This document shows, piece by piece, positions 34,207 to 46,875 of a DNA stretch of 64,000 bases. The notes below the pieces were generated by a model, which ran no database searches, was not told the DNA's origin, and was given only the letters and a program-made list of their open reading frames with translations. Both the position numbers and the translations under genes were made by a program. How positions within the stretch are numbered: the first letter of the stretch is position 1; each line of letters starts with the position of its first letter. Origin of the DNA: Erodium maritimum (taxonomy: Eukaryota > Streptophyta > Magnoliopsida > Geraniales > Geraniaceae); assembly GCA_963921825.1 (NCBI GenBank), contig OY997589.1, positions 81,576,523-81,640,522 of the forward strand. The letters run 5' to 3'.

Positions 34207-37200
34207 CATGTCCACTACAGATACTTCATCCACTGTTGTCAGTACACCCCAAACCACACCCGCAACTGCTCCTCCAATCACCACTCCTCTTCACCCGGCC
34301 TACACCATATCTAACCCGTGACATACTGTTCAGATTCGATTGGAGACTAAAGACCCTCGTTACAAACAATGGAGGGAGATGTTCAATATTCTCTGCACAA
34401 GCCATCAAGTTCTTGGTCATATTACCGACCCGCCACCGGAGACTACAGATCTACTCTAGACACGTCTCGATGCTTTGGTCGTCTCTTGGTTGTATGCAAC
34501 GGTTCACCCAACTCTACTTTCAGATATTTTCAAACCGGATGCTACTGCTTTGGAACTCTGGACGGCCATTGAATCTGTCTTTCGTGACAATAAAATGTCA
34601 CGTGCTATGCAACTGCATCAAAAGCTCCGATCTTTTCGCAAGGGAACTCTCACAATGTCATAATATTGTCAACAATTGAAGCTTATTTCAGACTCTCTTG
34701 TAGATATCGATCAACCTCTGACAGATCAAGAGCTTGTCCTTCAAACATTGCACGGTCTACCTGAATCCTACAATACTACTGTTGAGGTAATCCAACAGTA
34801 GTATTGTAGGATTCGGATTACAACATCGTACAGTATTAAAAGAAGGATTCGGATGTATGCTTTTGTTAGCCGAAACCCGTCAAACCCAACACCCAGATCA
34901 AACCACCGTTCTTCACACCAATAATTTCCAACCATACCATAACCAATATACCAGTGGCAGAGGCAGAAACAGGGGACGGGGACGCGGCTACGGTCGTGGC
35001 AACTCTTTTGTTTCTTCTGCATGTATCCTAGGCGCACCACCGACAACTCACCGTCATCATCACCGCTCGTCGCACCAATTTCCAGGAGGAAATCAGTCAA
35101 CAGGGTACCGCGCACAGTACCATGCATACACAGTACCATGCACGGTTCCCTCCAATTCGCATGGGCTCCCACTGCAGCAGCCCAACTCCAGCAGCTCAGC
35201 CTGGCCCATAAGCCAGCTGCCTCCAGCTCCTCCTCAGCCCACAACATTGTTGGGCCCATACTACTTCTTGGCCCAGCAAGTCTCGGCTCTCGGTCAGCAG
35301 CCCACGCCACACACGTCCTTTCCCTCCAATTCCATTCTCGCTCCACTCGGTCAGCAGCTTCACTGTCAGCCGGTCATCGGTCAGCAGATGCACAGTCAGC
35401 TCTATCCCAGTCAGCAACAACAACCCAGTCAGCAGCCACATCAGCAACACAGTCAGCAACCACCTCAAGCCACCGATCTCAACCATTTATTATCTACAAT
35501 GGCACTTAATCAGCCTTCGGATGGCTGATACATGGATATCGGTGCCTCTTCGCATATAGCCTCTCACTCCGGTAATTTTTCTCACATTACACCTTGTTTA
35601 AATTCAAGTTCAATTATTGTTGGTAGTGGTGCTGCTTTACCTGTGACTTTTACTGGACATTCTTCTATCTCGTCCCCATCTCATGTTTTTAACTTACGTA
35701 ACATCCTCATTAGTCCCCGTATCATTAAAAACCTAATATTTGTTCCTCAGTTTACTCGCGATAATCTTTGCTCTATTGAATTTGATCCTTTTGGCTTTTC
35801 TGTGAAGGATCTACTGACTGGGACTCTCCTACTCCGTTGTGATACCAATGGGGATCTTTATCCAGTGACCACTTCCGCCCCACCTCCGTCATCCATTTCC
35901 TTATTCCTCTCCCACGATATTTCTCCCACAACATGACATCGTCGTCTTGGACATCCCGGCGCTTCAGTTTTTAAGTTTCTTTGTTCTCGCAAATGTATTT
36001 CATGTAATAAGACTTTTTCAGACACTATTTGCCATGCATGTCAACTAGGCAAACATTTACGCCTTCCTTTTTCTCCTTCTCTCTCTCGCACTACGCATTT
36101 ATTTGAAATCGTTCATTCTGATCTATGGACTTCACATGTTGTTAGTTCTAGTGGATTTAAATATTACTTATTGTTTTTAGACGATTTTTCTCATTTTCTG
36201 TGGGTTTTTCCTCTGCGTGCAAAATCTGAAGTTTTTTCCTTATTTACTTGTTTTCATGCCTATGTCCGCACCCAATTTTCTCTTCCCATCAAGGCTTTTC
36301 AATGTGATAATGGTCGTGAATTTGATATCACTCCTTTTCACCACTTTTTTCAAACTCATGGCATCAATTTCCGCTTCTCTTGTCCTCACACTTCTCAACA
36401 AAATGGCAAGGTGGAACGTATGATTCGCACTCTCAATAACATGTTTCGTTCTCTTCTTTTTCAAGCTCAGCCCCCCTCTTCTTTTTGGGTCGAAGGCCTT
36501 CATATGGCGGCCCACACTATCAATCTTCTACCCACTACGACACTCTCTTATCGGACTCCCTTTGAGATCCTATATAACACCCCCCCTTTGTACGATCACC
36601 TTCGTGTTTTCGGTTGCTTGTGCTACCTGAACCTCTCTTCCACGGCTCCCCACAAGCTTGCATCCCGTTCTGTCGCGTGTGTCTTTCTTGGTTACCCCTA
36701 TAATCATCGTGGCTTTCGTTGCCTTAAACTCTCTACCGGTCGCGTCATTATATCCCGTCATGTTACCTTTGACGAAACGGTCTTTCCTTACTCCTCTCAT
36801 CACCAATTCTCCCCCGACTCTGATATATTTTCTCCTTCCACAACCGATTTCTCTCCCCCTCTACAACTTTCTCAATTTTTACCTCACACTGATTATCCAC
36901 CTCCACCCGTACCTTCTTCTCCATCGCCTTCTCATTTGATCTCTCCCATGCATGATTCTCCATCTTCTTCTCCTTTGAGTTCGACGTCCTCCGATTCCAC
37001 CGCTACGCCGTCATCGTTACCCGTGTCCCCTTCCCGACCTTCTCATCCTATGACTACTCGCAGTCAGGCAGGTACTTTCCGTCCCCGCCGTATCTTTGAT
37101 TTCACCGTCTCTACTGCTTCTCTTTCTCCCATTCCACGGTCTTCTTCTCAAGCTCCCTGTGACCCCAATTGGAAACATGCTATGGAGGCCGAACTCTCTG

Positions 37201-38681
37201 CTCTTCATTCCAACGACACATGGGATCTTGTCCCCTGCCCTCCGGATGCCAACATTGTCGGTTCTAAATGGATCTTTCGCCATAATTTCCGTTCTGATGG
37301 GTCTCTTGAGCGATATAAAGCTCGTTTGGTAGCTCAGGGGTATACCCAACAGGCTGGTGTCGACTACGATGACACTTTTAGTCCGGTGGTCAAAACGGCT
37401 ACCATCCGCACCATCCTTAGTCTTTCCTTGTCTCACTCGTGGCCGATTCATCAACTCGATGTCAAAAACGCTTTTCTACATGGCGACCTCCATGAGGTCG
37501 TCTACATGAAACAACCCCCCAATTTCCTAGACACCTCTCTTCCCAACCATGTTTGTCGGCTTAAGAAAGCCCTCTACGGCCTCAAACAGGCCCCCCGGGC
37601 CTGGTACCAGCGTTTCGCTTCCTACCTTATATCCATGGGATTTGTTGTCAGTAAGGCAGACACATCCCTTTTCATCTATCGTCGGGCTTCTCATACAGCC
37701 TATCTCCTACTCTACGTTGATGATATACTTCTCACTGCCTCTTCTCTTGACCTCATATGTTGCATTACCTCTCGTCTCGGTTCTGAATTTGCAATGACCA
37801 ATCTTGGTCCTCTCCACTACTTCCTTGGCATTTCGGTCACTCGCACACCATCTGGTCTTCTCCTTTCTCAAGAAAAGTTTGCTCGGGATATCCTCGCTCG
37901 GGCCAACATGTCTTCTTGCAACCCGTGTCTTAGTCCAGTCGACACCAAATCAAAACTTTCCTCCTCCTCTTGACCTCCTGTCTCTGATCCTACTCTTTAT
38001 CGTAGTTTGGCTGGTGCCCTTCAATATCTTACCTTTACTCGTCCTGATATCTCTTATGTTGTCCAACAAGTCTGTCTTGTTATGCATGATCCTCGTGAGC
38101 CCCATTTCCATGCTCTCAAACGCATCATTCGCTACATCCAAGGCACCCTTACATATGGTCTCCATCTTCGTCCTTCACGAACTCTATCTCTCACTGCTTA
38201 CTCTGATGCTGACTGGGAGGGTTGCCCTGACACCCGTCGCTCTACATCAGGTTATTGTGTCTTTCTCGGTCCCAATCTCATCTCCTGGTCATCCAAACGT
38301 CAGCCTATCGTCTCTCGCTCCAGTGCGGAGGCTGAGTTTCGCGGTGTTGCTAATGCTGTAGTTGAATCCTGTTGGCTTCGTAATCTTCTACTTGAACTAC
38401 ATTCTCTACTCTCCACTGCCACCATTGTCTTTTGTGATAACATCGGTTCTGTTTACATGTCTGGTAACCCTGTTCAGCATCACCGTTCCAAACATATTGA
38501 GCTTGATTTACACTTTGTACGTGAGAAAGTTGCTGCAGGTCAGGTCCGTGTGTTGTATGTACCGTCCTCGTACCAGTTTGCAGATATCTTCACCAAAGGT
38601 CTTCCTTCCGCCCTCTTCAACGACTTTCGATCCAGTCTCAGCATCTCCCCACCTCGAGCTTCGACTACGGGGGCGTGTTAG
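34207..38681 (+). pseudogene. copia gag-pol polyprotein, broken
   Basis: The gag part (about 34207-34860) has in-frame TAG (34457-34459) and TAA (34661-34663) and an inverted duplication at 34763-34814. From 34857 to 38681 one frame holds the rest: a GRGRNRGRGRGYGRG stretch, protease start (MDIGASSH), integrase (HRRLGHPG, DNGREFD, then SQQNGKVER), RT (WIFRHNFRSDGS, LDVKNAFLHGDL, YVDDILLTAS) and RNase H (AYSDADWEGCPDTRRS, SRSSAEAEF). Stops interrupt it at 35526-35528, 35934-35936 and 37971-37973. The first two are TGA at positions where Trp is usual before the protease and pre-integrase blocks. The last codons run into the 3' LTR. Confidence 0.9.
34763..34814. repeat. 22-bp perfect inverted repeat in copia gag
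   Basis: Arms 34763-34784 and 34793-34814 are exact inverted copies, with an 8-bp loop. The first arm belongs to the normal gag sequence; the second looks like a newly made reverse copy that destroys the frame. Confidence 0.9.
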
Positions 38682-38890
38682 AATATATTATCTTCCTTGA
38701 TTCAGTTTCCATATTAGTCATATATTGTATGTTAATGCTTAATCTTGTCTCCATATCAGGTGATTGATCTTGTTTCCATATTAGTTGATTGTATTTCCTA
38801 TTGTACTCAGTTCCTATTGTACACGTGTAACCCACATATATTGTGATCAATAATACACAATCAGCATTCAAGGCAAATTAACCCTTTTCA
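38676..38890 (+). repeat. 3' LTR of the copia element
   Basis: A 215-bp LTR. Compared with the 5' LTR it carries a tandem duplication of about 15 bp (TTCCTATTGTAC occurs twice near 38795-38822). Confidence 0.93.
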
Positions 38891-40140
38891 ATGAGAACCC
38901 TGAATCTCATCGATGCCCAAACTCAGAGAGTTGAGGGGAACCGACACGCCGACGGTTAACACCGTTGAATGGTAGAGATAATTCGATGAGAAATCACCAA
39001 AACTCAAAACCGAAAGAAGCAGACTCCTCGAAATCCAACAATGCCCAATAGACCAAGAACAACATGTCAAAGGCCAACACCTTAAGATTGACGGATCGCC
39101 ACCATCACAGGGTAAGGAAACAAGGGAAATCGCTAGTAGTCAAAATCTATGGATTGAACGGGGTCTCCACAAGCCTCATATAAAGAGAAGAAAGAAACGA
39201 GAATCTTACCATCGGCGACGATGAGGGACTAGACCAGATTCACAACAAATCAAAGATCAGAAACGCTTCCCAGGGTAAATCTGATTCAAGCCGGCTTCCC
39301 ACCATAACGGTAAGATCAATACATGCCCGGACGAATGGCCCGTGGTCGGATCTCCGACGAGACCGCCAGATATAGAGAACGGGCGAAGCGTGACTTCCAC
39401 GAACATCCACATATGTCGTCCACACTGGCGTTGAAGGCAGCCTCAAACAACCGGACAAAGAGCCATCCTGAAATGAACTCAAGGCAATCCCGACTAGGGG
39501 AGGAGTCACTGGTGGCCAACACCAAGAATCTGACGAGCAAGCCTCCCTGAAATCTAAGCCAGCAACCAAACAACAGTCAAAATCTGATCTCCAGCACGAA
39601 ATCCACACGGAGCCGCCACCAAGCTACAAGCGAACTCCTAGCTCCACCACCAACTCGCTACTCTACAGGGAAGCTTGGTCGACACAACAGAGAGTCGACG
39701 AGAGAGCTTCAGTTCTAACTTTTATGAAGAGAAGGGGAAAGAAATGAACACGAAGAAGTAGAAATCAATTAGCCATCCACCAAAACGCTCTGTAGGCCCT
39801 GAGATGCAACAAATCCACACCAAAAAGGGGAGGAAACGCTTCCCACGAGCATCAGGAACCTTCAAAACACGTTGGCGAACAAACGACCAAACGACCAAGA
39901 ACCCAGGTCGCTGCGAGTTTCCGATGAGCTCTAATTGGAAGACGAACTAAGATGATGAGACCTCCCGAAGCAAACCAACAGATCTCTGAATACAGGTTAG
40001 AGGAAGGAGGGGACAAGCCACCACCAGCGATAGCTATGGACGGAGGCCACAAGCACCATCGATGGGAACATAAGAGGGTGACTGTGGTTAAATAAAAAGG
40101 GGTAAGGTTTGGATAATTTCAGGGAGAAAAAAGAGGAGTT

Positions 40141-40865
40141 GTTTTCCTTTTACTTTAATCTAAGTTATGTTATCTTGATTATCACTCTAATATAATAATT
40201 AGGTTTGAATCTAAGGTTTGGTGGGTACAAGATCAATATCGAGGTGAGTGGTTGTGGCGGAGAAAAGGGTATTTACAGTCTCGACAATTACTTGTAGGTC
40301 AAGGCTGAAAACCAAGATTGGCCTCCGAATTACCGAACCTTAATTTCTTTTATGTGTCCTAAACTTGTTAAGAATGAGAGTCATCGATGATAGAGTGTAT
40401 ATATTGTCGTGTGATGACGACGATGATAAAATAATACTATGAATCATTTGTTTGTTTAGTCTATGTAAGATTTGTATTATTCAATAAATTAGTTTTTAGC
40501 GAAAGCTATCAATTTTAATAACTTAAATGAGAGTCAGTACAAAGAGAGGACCCTCGAGAGGCCCCTTTCCACAAACTATATGACAAATCGTCGCTGTCAC
40601 ATCCGACGTTAAAGAAAAAAGTAAAAAAATATAAAGTCGATATTGTCGAGAACCGTTCAAAATAGTGCCTAAATGCTACTTGATCCTATGGGGGACTCTT
40701 CTCGTCGTTAGGAGTTCGATCGAACTTGAACTCAACGGTATCAGAGGGAGGACAAGCTTTAGTCAGGAACCCCTCCCAGGTATGGTTCCCGAAGTCCGGG
40801 TTGTCTATTATTCCTCTTGGCGAGGTTGCTTACCAGCCCTCGCCTGATCTTCACGGGGTTCTCCA
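40141..40865. other. Intergenic sequence merging into the LINE ORF1 relic
   Basis: AT-rich to about 40530. From there to 40865 the minus strand carries the distal end of the LINE-type ORF relic described at 44404-45881 (PREDQARAG near 40855). No other gene. Confidence 0.4.
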
Positions 40866-42588
40866 TGTTGGTTTTGTGCCCTAGGCCAATCGTGATCTTG
40901 GATGACATTACCATTTCATTAATACATTGGCACTACTAATATCATTGGTTAAATGTTAATAGCGTGAATAATCGACTCCTTCTAAGATCATCAAATACGT
41001 TATTTGATAGTAAAACTCTTAGAATTAAAAGAGTATTATTCCATTGATCCCTGGTCTTACTGATATACTAAGACTAGTATGATGTTGGTTGATGGTCACG
41101 TTTTATTGATCATACATATTGGATATGAAGCCAAATCATAGATGTCATTTAGGGAAATGACATTGGATGACCCACTGTGAGAATACCACATAGGAACTTT
41201 CATGGGTATTTCTTAGTATCGTAATATGGCTTAAGTCCTTTGACCTTATAGTCATCATTGTTTCTACATAAGTGGTTATGTGTCTTGACACAATTCAACG
41301 TTGTCTTTAACCGGGCAACAATAAAGATTGTTGTTGGACACATAGTTGCCTATGTGAGAGACGTGGTTGACTGATAAGCGATTTGTCACTCATGTAAATA
41401 TGAGAGATATCGTTTGGGCCCCTTGATAAGTGAGATTGCGGAAATGCATGGCCATACGAATTGATAAAAGAGTTATCACTTGCAGTCTAATTAAGATCAA
41501 GAGACGGGATCGAATAAAATAAGGATGACGGTCCTATGCCTTATTCGATCGAGATATCGATGACAAAGGGATTAAGATATTAGCGGTAAAAGGTTAAGTC
41601 GTACTGACGATCATCATACACGTTCGGGTAGTCATAATGTCTTGCTAGAGGCCAACTATGACATGTGGACGAAACGGTAATTTCGGGCCCACTACCAAAC
41701 GTTGTATGAGCCTATAGGGTTGCACCCAACAATAAGCCCAAAATCGAATTGGACTTTGAAGTCCGAGCCGATCGGTCATACTTCCAAGTCGATCGGCTAA
41801 GTGAATAAATTAATATTATATTTGATATAATATTTATTTATTCATTAACTCGTTTTTTCAATTGCTAATATATTTAGATTATACTAGGCACTTTAAAATA
41901 CAAAATAACTCTCTAATTTATGAAATTAAAAGAGGGTTATCTTGCACATCCACTAACTCCTAAATTATCTCCACTAGTAATGTAATGTGGTCACTTTTGT
42001 GAGTTAGATAAGCATGCAAGAGAAGAGAGAAAAATCAGATTTTTCATTTGGGTTGAGAATGGTTCTCAAAGAGTAGAGAGAAAAACGAGTAGAGAGAAAA
42101 CAGAGGAAGATGTGTTCTTCATCTTGTGCTAGCACACAAACGATTTTGGGAAGAATTGTTCAAGAACTACGTGACTTTGATTCTTCCAAGAGGATACATA
42201 GGCGTCTTGGAAGACTAAAGCCAAATCAATTTGTTTCGGGTGTTGTTTGTTTGCAACAAGAGAAGAAAAATCTGCCCAGATTTTTCTGCACAGAATCTGT
42301 CCGACCAGCTATTGTAATGAGCACGATCGGAGGTTCATTCGAGGTCCGATCGAGTTGATTCTTGGAATGAACGTTCTACACATATTGGTATTCAATATGA
42401 ACGGAGGGATTTTCATTTCAACGGTTCTTTTATGAGATATACGAGCTGAAAGTTGATCCTTGTCTCGAACCAAGCTGAAAAATTGAAAGAGGTAATTTCT
42501 CCTTTAATTTTGTTTGTCGGTTTACTCGGAATTACATGGATCCTAAGACTATTCTAGGGAATTTTTTTTTATTTTCCGCTTCATTTTT
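40866..42588 (+). mobile_element. Solo LTR 1 (copia-type, 1.7 kb)
   Basis: Starts TGTTGGTTTTGTGCCC. The 5-bp word CTCCA lies on both sides (40861-40865 and 42589-42593). Removing the block rejoins a reading frame of the LINE relic (…FYGE/PRED…), which supports the boundaries. The right end has TTTTCCGCTTCA, a typical end segment of long plant copia LTRs, followed by TTTTT rather than a clean CA end. It contains landmarks such as GGATGACGGTCCTATGCCTTA, also present (complemented) in solo LTR 2. No internal domain or second LTR. Confidence 0.65.
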
Positions 42589-42710
42589 CTCCATAGAATG
42601 TTGACCCCCTCTTCATCCTTGGCGCCCCAAGTAAGATAGCCCCTAGGTTAGCAGCCGACCCACTTGATGAGGGCTTGCCGATCTCCCAAGTTCTTCCGTC
42701 TAGATCTCCG

Positions 42711-44398
42711 TGTTGGGTCTCGAGGTAGGGTTGGAGATTAACCAACTCGCAGCGGAAAATCAATGAAAACCAATAGACGATTAAACCATGAAACAACTAA
42801 CAAAGAATGGATTCACAAGAGAAAAATTCAGCATTATTTCTTACCAAAACAAGAACACCGGGTAAAGAATGATTGGCTTGAGTCTCCAAGACGCCTACGT
42901 ATCCACATGGGAATCAAAGTGACGTAGTTCTTCTCTTTGAGGACTCGAGAACACAAAAAATAGAGGTGGGAGCTTGCCAAACCCGAAATTGTAGGGAGAG
43001 AGGGAGAGAAGTTGTGTTTCCTATTCTTGTCTTGTGTTTGTTATGTTGAAAAAAGATGACTTAAACACAACAAACCTCATACTTGTCCAACTAAAGGCAT
43101 GGGATAAGTCTGGTGTCAAGTAAGGTGTAAATAGGACAAAGTATGGCTATACAAGATTGGGTTAGGTGGTGAATCACCAACACCTTAATCCTTGTCTTCC
43201 TTACTTAGTACTAATTAATCAAGACTTGATTAATTAGTTCCATCGGCCTTGGTTGCATGGGCCTTTCATGGGCCTCTTGGAACATGGCCCGTGGCTATTT
43301 CCAACGAGGTCCCGTGATTTGCTCATCGCCTCCAAGCCTTCCATACCGGAAATGTCCAACATTATCCGACACGATCAATCCCAAGACTCCAAGCCTTGTC
43401 TTGATCCGTAAAGTCCTATTCACTTACGAGCACGTGACCCAAAACACAGTTTTGTTCATGTCCCGAGACAGCTCCCTTTTGGCCATTCTCCATAAATGTG
43501 TCAATGAGTTTCACCCTCCGGTGTGACCCTTAGGTTTATGCATGTCAATAGATCAACGTAAAATCCCATTTTACTTGATCCTATTTAAGTGGCGACTAAC
43601 GAGACTTTAGTATTGTCTGACACTGCATAACGAATCGACCCTGTCGATTTTAACCTTTCTGTCATCCATGTCATTATCCTTTTATCTTCGATATCCTGAT
43701 TTAGATAAGGCATAGAGCCGTCATCCTTATTATTCTCAATCATTGTTCCTTGATATGTGAGATGACTGAAGATATGATACCCAGTATCATGTGCATGGTC
43801 ATGCTATTCTTTCAGTCACTCTCGATCAAGCGGCCGAGAACCGATATCTTTCCCATACCTCAGTATGAGGGATAAATCCCTTAGCCGTCTTTCGTGTCAC
43901 TCATGTAGCCCGTCCCCAAGCCAATCCTGGCCGTTATGGAAGCCCTGTTACGGACAACGTTAGGCTCAGGTCAAACTCAGTTGTTGACTACATAGCGATC
44001 ACTAAGACTCCTTGGTCTAAGGATACATGACAAGCTATGACACTGAATATGTTCATGACTTAATCTATGGCACATATTCAGGGAGAGTCGTCCAATATCA
44101 TGTCCCACATGATATCTATTATCAGACTCCGGAATCCCATTCCAATGACTAACAGAACGTAAGTCATAAAGAGCCATCTTTCATACTAGTCGCTTCTAGT
44201 GAAGCTTTGTTGACTAGGGACCCATCGGGTGTGATCTATCTCGATCTATGGTTCTATTCACATGGTGGGCATAGATCAGAGCACACATCGATATATTACT
44301 CCAACACATAAGTAATATAAAGCCGCTTTAATTTTATTGCTAACGATGATATATACATTTGGACATTTAGGATTGAACTACGGGCACTATGACTAACA
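42711..44398 (-). mobile_element. Solo LTR 2 (copia-type, 1.7 kb)
   Basis: A 1,688-bp block with TG...CA ends (TGTTGGGTC at 42711, CTAACA at 44398) and a perfect 5-bp duplication CTCCG (42706-42710 and 44399-44403). On the complement it starts TGTTAGTCATAGTGCCC and shares GGATGACGG, CTATGCCTTAT and TTTTCCGCT landmarks with solo LTR 1, so it is a related LTR in the opposite orientation. Apparent short frames inside are not genes. Confidence 0.8.
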
Positions 44399-44403
44399 CT
44401 CCG

Positions 44404-45881
44404 GCCTTATCCACACTACCCCATGGGTAAGTTATAGTGTTTGCGGTTACAATTGGTCCCCTTCCCGAGGTAAGGGGTCCTTAGGTATCGTGTTCGAGGT
44501 CAAATCCGCAAACCGTTGTGGGATGACGGGGAACTCCTTGATCTCCTAATCTGTAGCATAGTTCTTTCCCTAGTGATCTGCCTTGAATTCCAGCAGCGAG
44601 GCGTCAAAGCGAGGGATCCCCGGCGTCTCCAAGTCGCACTCCCAAACACCATGACCAATTCTCCCACATGTGAAGTAGAAATTAGGCAACTTAGTATAGG
44701 TCAGGAAGACCCGGACCGGAACCGGGAACTCCCAAAATCGCAGGAAGCGCTCTAGAGGGTGCCGCAAATGGACCTTGACCTCCCCTTCCCGAAAAGACCC
44801 CATTGGTCGTAGGGAACGCTCGCGCAAACTCCTAGTGCAGCTCCAATGGTCTCCCAATCGTTTTTGTTCGTACTAATGGCGGTAATCCTTTGGCATGAAC
44901 CCAAATATACAGAAGGTCCAAACTAGGAGGATCTCGGGCCATTGGGTCGATGTCCCTAAGTAGATCGGGTGACCATCAAAACACCAGAGTTCGTTTCCAC
45001 GAACCCATGTTCGAGCCTCCTGAGACTCAAAGTAGAATGTGAATACGCCCGGTTCAACATCCTTGACGACCAAACCAGATGCCGAACGACCTCATGCCTT
45101 GGTAATGATCCTAAACATGACGTCCTTCCGGAGAGGTCGTGGGGTTAGCAGTTTCCAGAGCACGCCAAAGCTTTGGGGAGCCAGAATAGTCAGTCTACCG
45201 GGTTGAATGGGACTATCACCTCCATGTCGTCGTCTTCCTCAAGAGAACAGATGGAAAGGCTCTCCTGTAGGATAGCCATGGGTGAACTCACCAAGCGTGT
45301 GGGCACCGGGACAGATGGAGCTGACAATCAACAGGGACCGGAGAAACATCCCTTGAACGGGCCACCGTGCCCTTGCTCGGTAGTACTAGAATCGTCGGAG
45401 CAGATACGAGGGTGGGAAGCGGGATCTGATAAGGCAATGATGTCCATTCCCCACCCCTTAGAGACTCAGGACCGTCTCGGAGAAGCAGATTAGCATCCAT
45501 CTTAGGGTTACTTGGGGCGGAAGCTAGGGCTAGGGTTTTCACGGGTCGCCCCCGCTTTGGTTTGATGGAGAGGGTCGCCGGCAGAGTGAGGCCCGAGGAG
45601 AACGACATGATTGTAGTTGTGGTGATCAGTGGAGGAACTAGTGGAGAGAGGATGGAATCAGATTGAGCGATTTTGGGTTTTCTTTTGCGTCGTGCTTTAA
45701 GAGGGTTGAAAACCTCGTGTGAGGGACACGAGGGTGGGACAGTCAGGCCAACACTCAATGATATTGCCGAGAACGCCATTGGTGGTACATGCAACGATGG
45801 AACATCAATGATGACTGGTGGAGTTGTGGTTGCAGAGTAAGTAGACATCGTAGGTAGCCTAGGTTTTCTCAGAAGAGACAC
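44404..45881 (-). pseudogene. LINE-type ORF1 relic with DUF4283 and zinc knuckle
   Basis: On the minus strand an ATG near 45851 begins a Ser/Pro-rich N-terminus with KARRKRKPK and KPKRGRPVK basic clusters. The middle (45250-44873) is frameshifted and has stops, then reads VVKDVEPGVFTFYFESQEA and WCFDGHPIYL, the pattern of plant DUF4283. Next comes LPNFYFTCGRIGHGVWEC, a CCHC-like knuckle in which the first Cys has become Phe. The relic continues, after removing the two solo LTRs, through 42710-42594 (DGRTWEIGKPSSSGSAANLG) and below 40865. DUF4283 plus zinc knuckle is the usual first ORF of plant LINEs. It is dead. Confidence 0.65.
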
Positions 45882-46875
45882 ACGACAAATGTGAGAGGGA
45901 GTTTTTTTGTATAAATAATCAATAAATTAGTTAATGTCTTGAGATGATTTGATTTTCAACCCTTTTCATTTAATATCGAGCGTGAAACATTGACAAACCC
46001 CGAATAAGAAGCTAGGTTTTGTGTTTAAAAGAGCTCAATCGACTCCTTACTCACGCATCACCTTGTACGTAATGACTGGTCGGTTTTTCATTATTTAAAA
46101 AAAAAAAAAATCAACTGAAGACCATTTTTTTAAAAACACATGCAACCCGATTCAAATAGATTGTAAACAAATTAAATTGGACTTCATTCAAAATAAGTTC
46201 AACTTAAAAATATGGACTCAGAGAACATGAGTGAACTTAAATTCAATTCTCAGCTTTAAACCCAACTTAGAGGACACTTAGTTTTTTTATTTTATCGAAC
46301 AGGTTTCCACGAAAAAATGACCAAAAATATGATTGTTACAAGTTTGGATTGGTCGGTTTGACGGATTTGTCACCTCTAGGTTAAAAAAACTTCTCGGATT
46401 CAAAATTATTTTGAGGTCAGCTCAAAAATTATGATCAAAGGCTGGACAGTAATACCAGTATATCACAAGTATAACACAAATACACCAACACCCTTAAATT
46501 AAATCTCTTCAATTTGTTAGAAAACAAAACGAAGCTATATATACATAAAAATCAACAGTACATAATATAACTTTCACAAAATTAGGAAGTGTTTTTAGAA
46601 CAAATGGAGAGTACGAGTCTGTTTTCGACTGAATTCTTATCAAATGCATATTCATACAACAATTGAAACAAGTTACAAGAAGGAAAATCAAGGAGCTTCA
46701 TATGCTAAGGTACCATCAATTGTGAAGCAAACACAAAGACTGGAGAATATGGTTAAGCTTTGACATCAATCTTTATCATTATGTTCTGTAGTAACAAGGC
46801 GATATTCTAACAAAAACATAATCAGGATAGAAATGAAATTATTGATCACCTGAACAATCGACGGTGTTGCTGCAC
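45882..46875. other. AT-rich intergenic sequence
   Basis: No gene recognised. The last 200-300 bp probably contain the 3'UTR of the minus-strand RBM25 gene. Confidence 0.4.

Larger units (their letters stand above)
33924..38890 (+). mobile_element. Ty1/copia LTR retrotransposon, inactive
   Basis: A complete element of 4,967 bp with a 5-bp duplication ATGAG (33919-33923 and 38891-38895). LTRs begin TGTTAGAATATATTATC and end ACCCTTTTCA. The primer-binding site starts directly after the 5' LTR (TGGTATCAGAGCTTACC, 34124-34140), and a G-rich tract (GGGGGCG) ends directly before the 3' LTR. The internal order gag, protease, integrase, RT, RNase H is the copia order. Motif wording suggests an Ale/Retrofit-type lineage, which is uncertain. 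Confidence 0.95.
33700..40140 (-). mobile_element. Possible older retroposon hosting the copia element
   Basis: Outside the copia element, 33700-33923 and 38896-40140 form one continuous block of about 1.45 kb. On the minus strand it is GC-richer at the start (near 40080) and ends in an A-rich tail (complement of 33715-33750, GATAAAAAAGAAAAC). Its style resembles the poly(A)-tailed retroposon at 22967-24970. No domain or target duplication was found, so the class is uncertain. Confidence 0.3.

Noticed and set aside
35021..35509. Second plus-strand Ser/Ala-rich frame within copia
   Set aside because: Alternative frame of the Gln/Pro-rich gag-pol linker. The frame containing the protease and integrase motifs is the real one.
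42110..42358. Plus-strand 82-codon frame in solo LTR 1
   Set aside because: Part of the LTR; such leader-like frames are common in long LTRs and carry no domain.
43977..44177. Minus-strand frame inside solo LTR 2
   Set aside because: It falls within LTR sequence bounded by a target duplication; no protein similarity.
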